DNA of 64,000 bases, taken from JACCXG01 sp963834305 (GTDB lineage Bacteria; Acidobacteriota; Vicinamibacteria; Vicinamibacterales; 2-12-FULL-66-21). The translations under genes and the position numbers were made by a program. The stretch spans positions 1,178,001-1,242,000 of the forward strand of contig CAWIAX010000003.1 in the NCBI GenBank assembly GCA_963834305.1. Direction: 5' to 3'. Positions 9,051 to 18,700 of the stretch are shown piece after piece (the stretch's first letter is position 1; each line of letters begins with the position of its first letter). The notes under the pieces are model-generated. The model saw nothing but the letters and a program-made list of their open reading frames with translations. It ran no database searches and was not told where the DNA came from.

Positions 9051-9847
9051 GGAACGGACTGCAGGAACGTCCTGATCGCCTCGGTCGTTTCCTCTGGCGC
9101 GCTGAGGTTGGGGCAGTGGCCGGTCGCCTTCATCGACACGAAGCGGCTGCCCGGCATCTGCTGATGCACGTAGCGGCCGACTTCGTCCGGCGCGATCACG
9201 TCGTCGGAGCATTGCAGGACCAGTGTGGGAATCGTGACGTCCTTGAGGTCCTTGCGGTTGTCCGACAGGAACGTGACACGGGCGAAGTGGCCGGCGATCT
9301 CCGGATTGGTGCGGCAGAAGCTGTTGGTCAGCTCCTGGCCCAGCTCGGGCCGGCCGGGGTTGCCCATAATCACCGGCGCCATGGCGCTCGACCAGCCGAG
9401 ATAGTTGCTGTCGAGCGAATCGAGCAGCCCCTGGATGTCGGCCTCTGAGAAGCCGCCGACATAGTCCACGTCGTTGAGGTAGCGCGGCGACGGCCCCACC
9501 AGCACGAGGGCGCGGAAGCGGCCGGGCTCACGCTTCGCCGCGAGCACGCCGATCATCGCGCTGACCGAGTGCCCGACGAAGATTACGTCCGTCAGGCCGA
9601 GCTCCTCGCAGATCTCGAGGACGTCGGTGGCGTAGCCGTCGAGCGAGCTGTATTTGGTCCGATCGTAACGGGAGGCGTCGGAGCCGCCCGCACCGACATG
9701 GTCGAACAGGATGACGCGGCAGGCGTCCTCGAACGCTGGTGCGACCAGCCGCCACATGTTCTGGTCGCAGCCGAAGCCGTGGGCGAACAGGAGGGGGCGT
9801 GTCCCCCGGCCTGAAACGCGGACGTTGTTGCGTGCGCTGACGCTCAT
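9047..9847 (-). CDS. rsbQ: RsbQ-type alpha/beta hydrolase
   Basis: A protein of 266 residues (Bacillus subtilis RsbQ has 269). The ATG at 9847 is chosen over 9874 because the protein then aligns from its first residue with RsbQ (MSVSARNNVRVSGRG). Seen: 'FAHGFGCDQNMW', 'APAFEDACRVILFDHVGAGGSD', nucleophile Ser in GHSVSAM, 'SDDVIAP' Asp, and the GHCPNLS His: a full Ser-Asp-His triad in RsbQ positions. RsbQ is the hydrolase partner of the PAS phosphatase RsbP in energy-stress activation of sigma-B, and belongs to the same fold as plant D14/KAI2 receptors. Here its partner is a PAS histidine kinase rather than a phosphatase. Cytoplasmic. Confidence 0.92.
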   Translation of the reverse strand: MSVSARNNVRVSGRGTRPLLFAHGFGCDQNMWRLVAPAFEDACRVILFDHVGAGGSDASRYDRTKYSSLDGYATDVLEICEELGLTDVIFVGHSVSAMIGVLAAKREPGRFRALVLVGPSPRYLNDVDYVGGFSEADIQGLLDSLDSNYLGWSSAMAPVIMGNPGRPELGQELTNSFCRTNPEIAGHFARVTFLSDNRKDLKDVTIPTLVLQCSDDVIAPDEVGRYVHQQMPGSRFVSMKATGHCPNLSAPEETTEAIRTFLQSVP

Positions 9848-9952
9848 CTCGCAGGGTCCCCCGGGTGCTGTCACAGAATCGTGCCATCGGGGCGCAGGCC
9901 CCTGGCAGCTCTAGTACAACATATTCCGGGGACGGCCGCTGGCGGGCGGAAA

Positions 9953-10501
9953 TCAGGGGCGGCGCGGCAGCGCCTGGAGAATGCGGGTGACGGCTTCGTC
10001 GACCTGCGCCTCCATCCAGGCCTGGTCGTCGATCACCCCTTCGACGCTGCCCTCCGCCCAGCCGCGCCAGACAAGCGCTCTGGTGCGCGCGTCCACGAGG
10101 TCGACGAACAGGGTGCCCGCGTCATAGATGAAGGGACGGCAATCCACCCGGTCGCAGTACTGGCTCCCGGGGTCGAGTTCGCGGATATCGACTTTCTGCT
10201 CGATGCTCGCGTGATAGTGGACCAGCAGGTCGGCCTGGTCGGAGGTCGTCTTGGCGAAGCCCTTGCCGGACAGCTCCCCGTCGATCGCTGTCCGGAGCCG
10301 GGTGTCGAAGAACTCGTTGTTGTCGAGGCGGGGATCGCCCGTGGACAGCGCGTCGGCCTGATTCCAGCGGTAGGTGTGGTAGCGGCTGAGATCGACGCCG
10401 CGCTCCGTATGGGACATGACGGTCATCGACGCGCAACCCGAGAGCGCCGCTGCCAGGATCCCCAGGGCCACCATGCGTGCGGTGCCTGCCGCCAGGTTCA
10501 T
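9953..10501 (-). CDS. DUF4136 lipoprotein, second of a tandem pair
   Basis: A protein of 182 residues. The ATG at 10501 has AGGAGAAGG just upstream and gives a lipoprotein signal with lipobox ALSGC. The mature part has the DUF4136 pattern: 'GVDLSRYHTYRW', 'GDPRLDNNEFFDTRLRTAIDGELSGKGF', 'ADLLVHYHA', 'YDAGTLFVDLVDARTRALVWRGWAEG'. Function is not established; these are outer-envelope lipoproteins. It lies 29 bases behind a paralogue with which it shares most of these blocks, and is probably cotranscribed with it from the sigma-54-type promoter at about 11,158. Confidence 0.88.
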   Translation of the reverse strand: MNLAAGTARMVALGILAAALSGCASMTVMSHTERGVDLSRYHTYRWNQADALSTGDPRLDNNEFFDTRLRTAIDGELSGKGFAKTTSDQADLLVHYHASIEQKVDIRELDPGSQYCDRVDCRPFIYDAGTLFVDLVDARTRALVWRGWAEGSVEGVIDDQAWMEAQVDEAVTRILQALPRRP

Positions 10502-10530
10502 GGCCTTCTCCTGGCGCAGCCGGTGCCCGA

Positions 10531-11085
10531 TCACTTCGCCACCGATCGCGGAAACCGCGACAGCAGGCGGGTGACGGCATCTTCAATCGCTGCTGCCATC
10601 CGATCCGGGTTGTCGATCATGTCGTGGAGCCGGTTGGCAACCCACCCCCGCCAGACCAGCCGGCCGGTCCGGGCGTCCATGACGTCGAGCACCAGCGTGC
10701 CGGCTTCGTATTCGATCAGGTCCGACGGGCAGTCGCCGGCGTTGCAGTAGCCGTAGGCCTGGTCGATCCGGTTCACGTCGAGCCGCTGGCTGACGTTCGC
10801 GTGGTAGTGGAGCAGGAGCTCGGGTGCGCCCGAGGTGGCCAGCTCGAGGCCCCGCGCCGCGAGCTGCTTCTCGGCGGCGCCCTGCACGTGATCCTTGAAG
10901 AACGGGTCCTGGTCGAGCCGGGGATCGCCGGTTGGCAGGGCGTCCGGCGGCCCCCAGGCGTAGGTGCGGTACTGCGCGAAGTCGATCCCGCGTTGAACGT
11001 GGGAGCTGACGCCTGCCGCCGATGCACAGCCGGCCGCAGCCAGCGCGATCAGCATGGCTGCCGGCCCTAAGCGTTGTCGAAGCAA
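10531..11085 (-). CDS. DUF4136 lipoprotein, first of a tandem pair
   Basis: A protein of 184 residues. I place the start at TTG 11085, because GGAGGA sits 4-5 bases before it and the resulting signal (LLRQRLGPAAMLIALAAAGC) has a good lipobox; an internal ATG at 11055 would leave almost no signal. The mature part repeats the DUF4136 blocks 'GIDFAQYRTYAW', 'GDPRLDQDPFFKDHVQ', 'PELLLHYHANVSQRLD', 'YEAGTLVLDVMDARTGRLVWRGWV'. Two extra Cys (GYCNAGDC) match 'QYCDRVDC' in the second copy and could form a disulfide. The pair arose by tandem duplication. Confidence 0.85.
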   Translation of the reverse strand: MLRQRLGPAAMLIALAAAGCASAAGVSSHVQRGIDFAQYRTYAWGPPDALPTGDPRLDQDPFFKDHVQGAAEKQLAARGLELATSGAPELLLHYHANVSQRLDVNRIDQAYGYCNAGDCPSDLIEYEAGTLVLDVMDARTGRLVWRGWVANRLHDMIDNPDRMAAAIEDAVTRLLSRFPRSVAK

Positions 11086-11151
11086 CGGGTCCTCCGTCCA
11101 TGCCACAGCCGTCTGGTGAGACGCCTGTCGTGGTGGTGTCACTCTCTGATT

Positions 11152-11165
11152 GCCAGAAGAGTGCC
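11152..11165 (-). promoter_or_regulatory. Predicted sigma-54 (-24/-12) promoter of the DUF4136 operon
   Basis: On the minus strand the sequence reads GGCACTCTTCTGGC: exact GG-N10-GC spacing, a perfect GGCAC -24 box, and one mismatch in the -12 box (TGGC for TTGC). Transcription would begin about 11,140, some 55 bases before the TTG start. An upstream activator-like repeat lies 91 bases further up. Confidence 0.55.
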
Positions 11166-11246
11166 GTCGCGGTCGGCCGCGATTTACGCCCGCGGACCGG
11201 GTCCGTGCCTGAAAATCCGGTGCGATTCCCCCGCGAAGAGGCGGGC

Positions 11247-11286
11247 GACTGCGGCATTTTTCCGGTGGGCGCGGAAAATTCCAGTC
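11247..11286 (-). promoter_or_regulatory. Upstream inverted repeat (site A), candidate enhancer-binding site
   Basis: Plus strand: GACTG, then ATTTTTCC (11256-11263), nine bases, GGAAAATT (11273-11280), then CAGTC. Both the inner (ATTTTTCC/GGAAAATT) and outer (GACTG/CAGTC) arms are inverted repeats. The same inner motif with the same 9-base spacer is found at 24,801-24,831 and 33,423-33,459, each time upstream of a -24/-12 promoter. Could also act on the TerB-like gene to the right, whose start is only 48 bases away. Confidence 0.6.
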
Positions 11287-11333
11287 TTCGACATGACGTA
11301 CGGGGGAGCCGCCGTTCGAAGTAGAGTGATCGC

Positions 11334-11780
11334 GTGCCCCGTGCCACATCGCCGTCCGGCCGCCAGCCCCGGCCCCGCGCCCGCCTCACGCTCGACGAGG
11401 CGCTGCTTTCGATCATGATTGCGGCCATGAATGCGAACGAGCACGTCTCCGCGGAGGAGGCTGGCCGGGCGCATCACATCATCTGGTCGACCCGCCGCTT
11501 CCGCCGGCGGTCGGGTGAGGCGGTCGATCGGCTGATTGGCAAGGCGCGGGCACGGATTGAGAGAGACGGCGCCGCGGTGGTCACGGAGCAGGCGGCCCGG
11601 GAAATCCCGGAGCGGCTGCGTCCGGCGGCCCTGGCCATGGCCGCGGATCTCGTGCTCGTCGATGGCGCCTTCCAGGCCGGGGAACGGACGTTCCTGACGA
11701 TGCTGGCCAGGCTGCTTGGCGTGCCGGCGCCGCTCACGCGCGAGATCCTGAAGGTGATGGCGATCAAGAACAGCGCCTGA
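11334..11780 (+). CDS. TerB-like (tellurite-resistance TerB domain) protein
   Basis: A protein of 148 residues, all helical. The region 'DEALLSIMIAAMNANEHVSAEEAGRAHHIIWS' and 'LAMAADLVLVDGAFQAGERTFLTMLARLLGV' has the repeated acidic helix pattern of TerB/TerB-like domains, which bind metal or act as stress-linked scaffolds. The start used is GTG 11334; a later ATG at 11416 is possible. No signal peptide, so it is cytoplasmic. Its 3' end overlaps the convergent NRPS gene by 17 bases. No other ter genes are nearby, so tellurite resistance itself should not be assumed. Confidence 0.65.
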   Translation: MPRATSPSGRQPRPRARLTLDEALLSIMIAAMNANEHVSAEEAGRAHHIIWSTRRFRRRSGEAVDRLIGKARARIERDGAAVVTEQAAREIPERLRPAALAMAADLVLVDGAFQAGERTFLTMLARLLGVPAPLTREILKVMAIKNSA

Positions 11781-14700
11781 CGGCCGCCATTTCCCGTTCC
11801 AGCGCCTGCGCCAGGCCGTCGAGGTGCGTGGTGATGCAGCCCCGGTGGTCGCCGGCGATGCCCACGACGACCGCGCGCGGCGCCGCTCGACGCCAGCCGC
11901 GCGTGGCGCGGTCAGCCGTGGACCCCGGGATGAGGAGGCTGACGCGGCCGCGGTAGCGGCGAGGAACATACGCGGCCACCGCGCGGAGATAGTGGGCCCA
12001 CGTGCCGGGATTGTGCCGCTCGCCCGGTGCCTCCGCGCCCGACGCCGCGGCGGCAGGCGGCGGTGCCGCCGGCGCCCGCTTCGGCCCCGTACCGATCAGC
12101 CGCGCGACCTTGGCCGCCAGGAACCGCGCCGCGCCACGGCCACGGGACGTCGCCAGCACGCGCATCGCCTCGGCCGTCCGCAGCGTCAGCGACACGCGGC
12201 TTCGTTCATCACGGCCGAGCAGCGTGCAGGCGACGCGGATCATCACGTCCACCCCGGCAAGCCTTGGCTCGACCGCCGGCGGCTGGACCATGAGCACGAT
12301 GGTGACCCGGCGCTCCCCCTCGAGCCGGCGCGCGATCTCGAAGGCGATCGAGGCGCCGTGGCAGTAGCCGCCGAGGGCGATCGGGCCCTCCGGCCGGCAC
12401 GCGCGAATCATGGCGACGTACTCTGCCGCCATGGCCTCGATCGACGGCGGCGGCGAGCTGCCATCGAGCCCGAGCGGCGCCAGCGAGTACAGCGGCTGGT
12501 CGGCGTCGAGCATCCGCGCGAGGCGCGCGCAGTACAGCCCGGCGCCGTTGAGATCGCCGTGCAGGAAGAACAGCGGCGGCCGGGTGCCGGTGTCGCGCAG
12601 CGCGACCAGCGGCCCCGCCGCCGAGCGCTCGGCCTCCCACAGCGTGCCCGCGAGCCCCTCGATCGTCGGATGCTGCAGCAGCGCCGAGATCGGCACGCGC
12701 CGTCCGAACTGTTTCTCGACGCGATCCATCATGGCGGCGCCGAGCAGCGAGTGGCCGCCGAGCAGGAAGAAGTCGTCGGTGATGCCGATCGGCGACACCT
12801 GCAGGAGCTCCTCCCAGATCCGCACCAGCTCCTCCTCGAGCGGGTCGCGCGGAGCGGTGTGCTGGCGTCCCTCGGCCGCGGCGGTCACCAGCCCCGCCAG
12901 ACGGCGGCGGTCGATCTTGCCGTTGGGCGTCAGCGGCAGCTCGGCCACGATCGAGATGGCCGGGATGGCGAAGCGCGGCATCCGTTCACCCAGGTAGCGC
13001 ACGAGCGTGGCCGCGTCCAGCGGCCTCCCGGGACGCGGCGTGACGCACGCCACCAGGCGATGGTCGTCCCCCTCGCCAACCGCGTCGACGACCGCGCCGG
13101 CAACCGCGTCGTGCCGGGCCAGCGCCCGCTCGACCTCCGCGGGCTCGATCCGGAAGCCGCGGATCTTCAGCTGCCGGTCGATGCGGGCCACGAACTCGAT
13201 GGCGCCGGCGGCGTTCACGCGGCAGCGGTCGCCCGTCCTGTACCAGCGATCGCCGCCGTGCAGGACGAACCGCTCCGCCGTCTGTTCGGGGAGCCGGTGG
13301 TAGCCGAGGGCCACGCCATCCCCGCCCAGCCAGAGCTCGCCGGCCACACCCGGCGGAACCGGTGTGCCGCGCTCGTCCATGAGGCACGCCGTGGTCGACG
13401 CAATGGGCAGGCCGATGGGCACGGTGGCCGCGCGCGGCTCGAGCCCGGTCACCCGTTGGGCGGTGGCGAACGTCGTGCACTCGGTGGGACCATAGACGTG
13501 CACCAGCGCCGGCGGCGCGCCGGCGGCCAGGACGGCCGCGACCGCCCGCGGGCTGGACGCCTCGCCGCCGAACAGCAGCGCGCGCAGCGGCGCGAACGCG
13601 CGCGGGTCGTCGGCGGCGACGCGGTTGAACACCGCGGTCGTCACGAACAGCACCGAGATCCCCCGCCCGCGGATCTCGCGCGCGAGGAGCGCGGGGGAGG
13701 TCACGGCGTCGGTGGAGACCACCACGAGCGTGGCGCCGTTCAACAGCGCGCCCCAAATCTCGAACGTCGCCGCGTCGAACGCCACGTTCGACGCCAGCGC
13801 CACCCGATCGGCCGGTTCGATCTGCACGTAGTCGGTCTGCAGCACCAGACGCGCGATCGCCCGGTGGGGCACGACGACCCCCTTCGGGGTGCCGGTCGAA
13901 CCGGAGGTATAGATCACGTAGGCGGGGCTTGCACCATTCGCAGGAACGGGTGCGGCATTCACCCCGGCTGCTGACTGGATCACCGCCGCGATATCCAGCG
14001 AACGCACGCCGGCGGGCGCGGCTGCCGCCGCCGTCGTCAGGAGAATGTCCGCCCCCGCGTCCTGCACGAGTGCCGCGATCCGCGCCGGCGGATCGGACGG
14101 ATCGATCGGCACGTAGGCCGCCCCGGCGCCAAGGATGCCGATCATCCCCGCGACCAGCGCCGCGCCGCGATCCGCCAGCAGCCCGACGCGGTGGCCGGCT
14201 GCCACCCCCGCCTCCTGCAGGGCGCGGGTGATGACGTCTGCCCGCCGGTGCAGCTCCGCGTAGGTGATCTGCTCGCCGCCCGCGTCGATGGCGATCGCCG
14301 CTCCGGATTCCCGGGCGGTGCGCGCGAACAGGGTATGCACGCCGGCGTCCCGGGGATATGCCGGCTGCGGGCCGCGCAGCGTCAGGGCTTCGCCGGCGGC
14401 GGCCAGCGGGAGATCGGCCACGGCCATGTCTGGCGACTCGAGCGCGGCCAGCGCCATGCGGCAGAAGCTGTCGGCCGCCGTGGTCATCGTCCGCGAGTCG
14501 AACAGATCGGCGTTGAATTCGAAGCTCACCCGCACCGCGTCGCGGCTCTCGACGGCAACCATGGTCACGTCGCACTTGGCCGTCCCGGTTGGTGCCGGAA
14601 TCGCGGTGCAGTCGAGCGAGCCGATCCGCTCGCGCTCGTCGCTCACGCCGTGCAGGGTGAACATCGCGTGGAAGAGCGGCGCCGCGCCGCGGGCCGCCGC

Positions 14701-15747
14701 CGGCCGGACCGCCTGGACCACGGCCTCGAACGAGGCGGCCTGGTGCCGGAGGGCACCCAGCATCAGCGTGCGCCCGGTGCGCACGAGGTCGCGGAACGAC
14801 AGGGGCGCCGGACCCTCGAGCCGGAACCGGGTGATGGCGGTGTTGACGAAGCATCCGACCACCGACTCGAGCTCGACTCGATCGCGGCCGGCGAGCGGCA
14901 GGCCGATCGGGATGTCCGTGTCGCCGGTCCAGCGGTGCAGGAAGGCGGCAAACGCGGCGAGGACGACCACGGCCGGCGTGGTGCGCTCCGCCTGGGCCAG
15001 GCGGCGGACGGCGCGCCCCGCGTTTTCCGGAAGCCGGACGACGACCTGCTCGCCCTGCCACGTTGGCGCGGCCGGCCGCGCGAAGTCGGCGGGCCAGTTG
15101 AGCGTGGCCGGCAGACCGGCCAGCTCGTCACGCCAGAAGGCAATCGCCTCCGCCCGCCGGGTGTCTCCGGCCTGCTCCTGTTCCCACACCGCGAAGTCGG
15201 CGTATTGCAGCGGCACTGGACCGAGCGCCGGGGCCTGGCCCCGGGCGATCGCGTCGTAGGCGCGCGTCACCTCCCGATACAGCAACCCGAGCGACCAGGC
15301 GTCGCAGATGATGTGATGGAGGGTGAGGCAGAAGAGAAAGCGCTCATCCCCGCCGCGAAAGAGGCGCGACCGGACCAGCGGTCCGCGGCGCAGGTCGAAC
15401 GGCCGGCGCGCCTCGCGCCGGACGAGCTGGCGAACGGCTGCCGCCAGTTCCGCCTCCGGCACCTCGATATCTTCCACCGCGAAGTCCACCGGCGCCGTCG
15501 CGGCAAGGACCTGCACCAGCCGGCCGTCCACGCGGTCGAAGTGGGTCCGCAGGATTTCGTGGCGCTCCACGACGAGCGCCAGCGCCTCGCGGAGCGCCTC
15601 GACGTTTAGCGCGCCGCGGATGAACACCGCCTTGGCGACGTTGTACGCCGCCCCGGTCGGATCGCTGTCGGCGAGGAACCACAGCCGCTGCTGCGCGAGC
15701 GAGGCGGGAAACACGTAGCTGCCGGCGGCTGCGGCAAGCTCCGTCAT
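11764..15747 (-). CDS. NRPS, terminal module C-A-T-TE
   Basis: A protein of 1327 residues. The start ATG at 15747 overlaps the stop of the upstream NRPS gene (ATGA). Order: C (about 10-440; active-site HHIICD near 146), A (about 465-960; YTSGSTGTPKG near 617, YGPTECTTF, NGKID), carrier (Ser in GGHSLLG near 997), thioesterase (about 1060-1327). My alignment to the GrsA pocket gives D-A-F-F-L-G-V-T-F-K, closest to valine/isoleucine codes (low confidence). The TE has GYCHG in place of GxSxG, so its nucleophile is Cys, and its His is in AGDH; the usual Asp about 26 residues after the nucleophile is Gln. It releases the finished peptide, by hydrolysis, cyclisation or beta-lactone formation. A Pro/Ala-rich insert lies inside the TE. 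Confidence 0.93.
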   Translation of the reverse strand: MTELAAAAGSYVFPASLAQQRLWFLADSDPTGAAYNVAKAVFIRGALNVEALREALALVVERHEILRTHFDRVDGRLVQVLAATAPVDFAVEDIEVPEAELAAAVRQLVRREARRPFDLRRGPLVRSRLFRGGDERFLFCLTLHHIICDAWSLGLLYREVTRAYDAIARGQAPALGPVPLQYADFAVWEQEQAGDTRRAEAIAFWRDELAGLPATLNWPADFARPAAPTWQGEQVVVRLPENAGRAVRRLAQAERTTPAVVVLAAFAAFLHRWTGDTDIPIGLPLAGRDRVELESVVGCFVNTAITRFRLEGPAPLSFRDLVRTGRTLMLGALRHQAASFEAVVQAVRPAAARGAAPLFHAMFTLHGVSDERERIGSLDCTAIPAPTGTAKCDVTMVAVESRDAVRVSFEFNADLFDSRTMTTAADSFCRMALAALESPDMAVADLPLAAAGEALTLRGPQPAYPRDAGVHTLFARTARESGAAIAIDAGGEQITYAELHRRADVITRALQEAGVAAGHRVGLLADRGAALVAGMIGILGAGAAYVPIDPSDPPARIAALVQDAGADILLTTAAAAAPAGVRSLDIAAVIQSAAGVNAAPVPANGASPAYVIYTSGSTGTPKGVVVPHRAIARLVLQTDYVQIEPADRVALASNVAFDAATFEIWGALLNGATLVVVSTDAVTSPALLAREIRGRGISVLFVTTAVFNRVAADDPRAFAPLRALLFGGEASSPRAVAAVLAAGAPPALVHVYGPTECTTFATAQRVTGLEPRAATVPIGLPIASTTACLMDERGTPVPPGVAGELWLGGDGVALGYHRLPEQTAERFVLHGGDRWYRTGDRCRVNAAGAIEFVARIDRQLKIRGFRIEPAEVERALARHDAVAGAVVDAVGEGDDHRLVACVTPRPGRPLDAATLVRYLGERMPRFAIPAISIVAELPLTPNGKIDRRRLAGLVTAAAEGRQHTAPRDPLEEELVRIWEELLQVSPIGITDDFFLLGGHSLLGAAMMDRVEKQFGRRVPISALLQHPTIEGLAGTLWEAERSAAGPLVALRDTGTRPPLFFLHGDLNGAGLYCARLARMLDADQPLYSLAPLGLDGSSPPPSIEAMAAEYVAMIRACRPEGPIALGGYCHGASIAFEIARRLEGERRVTIVLMVQPPAVEPRLAGVDVMIRVACTLLGRDERSRVSLTLRTAEAMRVLATSRGRGAARFLAAKVARLIGTGPKRAPAAPPPAAAASGAEAPGERHNPGTWAHYLRAVAAYVPRRYRGRVSLLIPGSTADRATRGWRRAAPRAVVVGIAGDHRGCITTHLDGLAQALEREMAAVRRCS

Positions 15748-18700
15748 GCAACCCCCGCCTTGAACTGGCTGCGGTCGGCGCGGGCGATCGGGGGGGCTTC
15801 CGGCGCCGGCGTGGACGCCGCCCGCTCGATCGCGGCGGCGAGCGCGGCCAGCGTCGGCTCCTCGAACACCAGCCCGATCGAGAGGTCGACCCGGAACGTC
15901 TGGTTGATGCGCGCCACGAGCCGCGCTGCCAGCAGCGAATGGCCGCCCGCCTCGAAGAAGTCGTCTCCCCGGCTCACCTCGTTCGTGTCGAGCACTTCTG
16001 CCCACAAGCCGGCAAGCGCGCGTTCGGTCGGCGTTGCCGGCGCCTCGAATGTGCGGGGCGCGAGCGGCACCGTCGCCAGGGCGGACAGCGCCGCTCGATC
16101 GACCTTGCCGTTCGAGCTCCGCGGCAGGGCGTGCAGGCACACGAATCGCGAGGGGACGGCCGCCGCCGGCAGGTGGTTGAGCAGGTGCCGGCGAAGGGCG
16201 GCCGGCGCGGGGGCTGCCTCGCAGGCGATGTAGGCGATGAGCGAGGTCCCGCTGCTGTGGTCAACCAGCACGGCGGCATGGCGGACCGCCCGGTGCGAGG
16301 TCAGCACGGCGGCCACTTCCGCGGGGTCCACCCGCACGCCGCGAATCTTCACGGCATCGTCCAGGCGGCCGTCGATCTCGATCGTGCCGTCGGGGGTGTA
16401 GCGGCCGCGGTCGCCGGTGCGATAGACGATGTCGTCCTCGAGGCCGGTGAACGGGTTGCGCACGAAGCGGCCCGGGTGCTCGCCGGACAGGTATCCGAGC
16501 GAGCGGTAAGGCGTACGGATCACGAGCTCGCCAGGTTCGCCGATGCCGCACCGGCGGTCGCCCCGGAGGATCAGCACCTGCGCGCCCGGCATCGGACGTC
16601 CGATCGGCACCTGCTCCTTCGCCGGCGTCGCCGCGACCTCGTGGCAGCACTTGGCCAGGGTCGTCTCGGTCGGGCCGTACAGGTTCACGATCCGGCAGCC
16701 GGGCGCCAGGGCCCGCCACCGTTCGACCAGCGTGCGCGTCAGCGGCTCGCCGGCAAAGAACACGACGCGCAGCGCCGGCAGCGCCGTGACATCGGGCTCG
16801 GCGTCGAGCCAGCTCTGGGCCATCGCCGGGACGGCATGGAGCACCGTGATGGCCGCGCGATGCAACCACGACAGCGTGGCCCCGGAGGTTGTGTTCTCCA
16901 CCGCCGCGGGAACGACGATCGAGGCGCCCGAGGTGAGCGGGAGGAGCGCTTCGCGGAAGAACACGTCGAAGGACGGCGAGGTCACCTGGCCAACACGGTC
17001 CGCCGGCGTCACCTCGAACGTGTCGCGCTGCCACGAGACGAAGTGCGACAAGCCGCGATGCGCGCCGAGCACACCCTTGGGCGTCCCGGTGCTGCCGGAG
17101 GTGAAGCACACGTATCCGGCGTCGCCGGCAGGCCCGGCCTCCAGGCCGGGGCCGGCGAGATCCAGCGAGTCCTCGCGAACCGGAATCACCGTGGCCAGCG
17201 AGAGCCACCGCTCCGGCACGCGCTCCGTGACGACGAAGGCCTTGACGTCGGCCTGGCGGCACATCGCCGCCGCGCGCTCGGCCGGCAGCGCCGGATCGAG
17301 CGGCACGACGACGTGGCCTTCGGACCAGAGGGCGAGGAGCGATGCCAGGAAGGCCCCGCCGGGAGTGCCTGCCACGCCGACACGGGCGCCTGGGGGCAGC
17401 CCGGCGGACCGCACGCGCCGCCCGACGTCCCCTGCCGCCCGCGACAGCTGGGCGAACGTCCAGGCCCGGCCGCGATCGTCCACGGCGATCCGATCCGGAT
17501 GGGCCGCCGCCGCTTGCACGAAGAGCTCGGTCACCGTCGGGTAATCGCCGGCCGGGATGGCTGCCGCCGGCGACGGCAGCACCCGCGCGGCCTCGCTCGT
17601 CAGCAGCGCGAGGTCCTCGATCGGGACCTCGGTGTCGGCGGCCATCTGCCGCAGGACGGCCGCGACCTGTTCGAGCATCGCGGCGACCCGCGCGCGGGAG
17701 AACTGTGCGGCTCGATACACGGCCTGGAGCGCCAGCCGCCCGTCGCGGATCGACGCGTAGACCGTCAGCGCCATCTTGGCGTCGTGGCGGCCGATCGGCA
17801 GCGGCGCGATCTCGAGATCGGCGATGGTGGCACTGGCCGGCGACGTATTCACGAAGTTCAGCATCACCTCGAAGAAGGGCTGCCGTCCGGCCGAGCGTTC
17901 CGGGTGCAGCGCCTCGACGAGGCGCTCGAAGGGCAGGTCCTGGTGCGCGAAGGCGCCGAGCGCGGTCTCGCGGACCCGCGCCAGCAGCGTCCGCACGGTG
18001 GGATTGCCCGACAGGTCGCAGCGGAGCACCAGCGTGTTGAGGAAGCAGCCGATGGTGCGCTCGAACTCCGCCCGGACGCGGCCGGCGATCGGCGTGCCGA
18101 AGACGACGTCCTGCTGATCCGCGAGCCGGCCCAGGACGACCGCCAGTGCCGCCGCCGTGATCATGAACGGCGTGGTGTCGGTGGCCTTGCCGAGCGCCGC
18201 GAGCGCGGCGGTGTCCTCAGTGCCGAGGACGAAATGTTCGACGTCGCCGCGGGGGTCGTGACTGGAGGAGGCGTCGGCCGGCAGGGCCAGCTCGGGGGCG
18301 TTCTCGAGCTGTGCGCGCCAGTAGGCCGTCAGTCGCTCGAGCGCGGGACCCGACAGCTCCTGGTGCTGCCACCGCGCGAACGCGGCGTAGTCCGCCGGTG
18401 CCGGTGGCAGGTCAGGCGGGGCGTGCTCGACCGCCGCGGCGTACAGGCGGCCCAGCTCCTCGACGAATATCGCGCTCGACCACCCGTCGAAGATGGCGTG
18501 GTGGAAGGTCACGGCGAAGTGATGCTCGCCTGGCGCCACCGAAATCAACAGCGACCGCATCAGGGGGCCGGCGGTGAGGTCGAACGGCCGGACGAACAGG
18601 TCCTGCGCGAGGGCCTGCGCGGCGGCCGCCGGCTCGGCGCGGCCGGTCACGTCGGCACGCTCGATGACCACGGGGGCCGGCGGATGGACGATCTGAACGC

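Noticed and set aside
11247..11286. Site A as a rho-independent terminator
   Set aside because: The stem is A/T-rich, has no following U-run, and the same motif occurs at two other promoters but at no gene end.
11334..11780. Tellurite-resistance operon
   Set aside because: Only a TerB-like domain is present; no terC, terD, terZ or terA genes are near.
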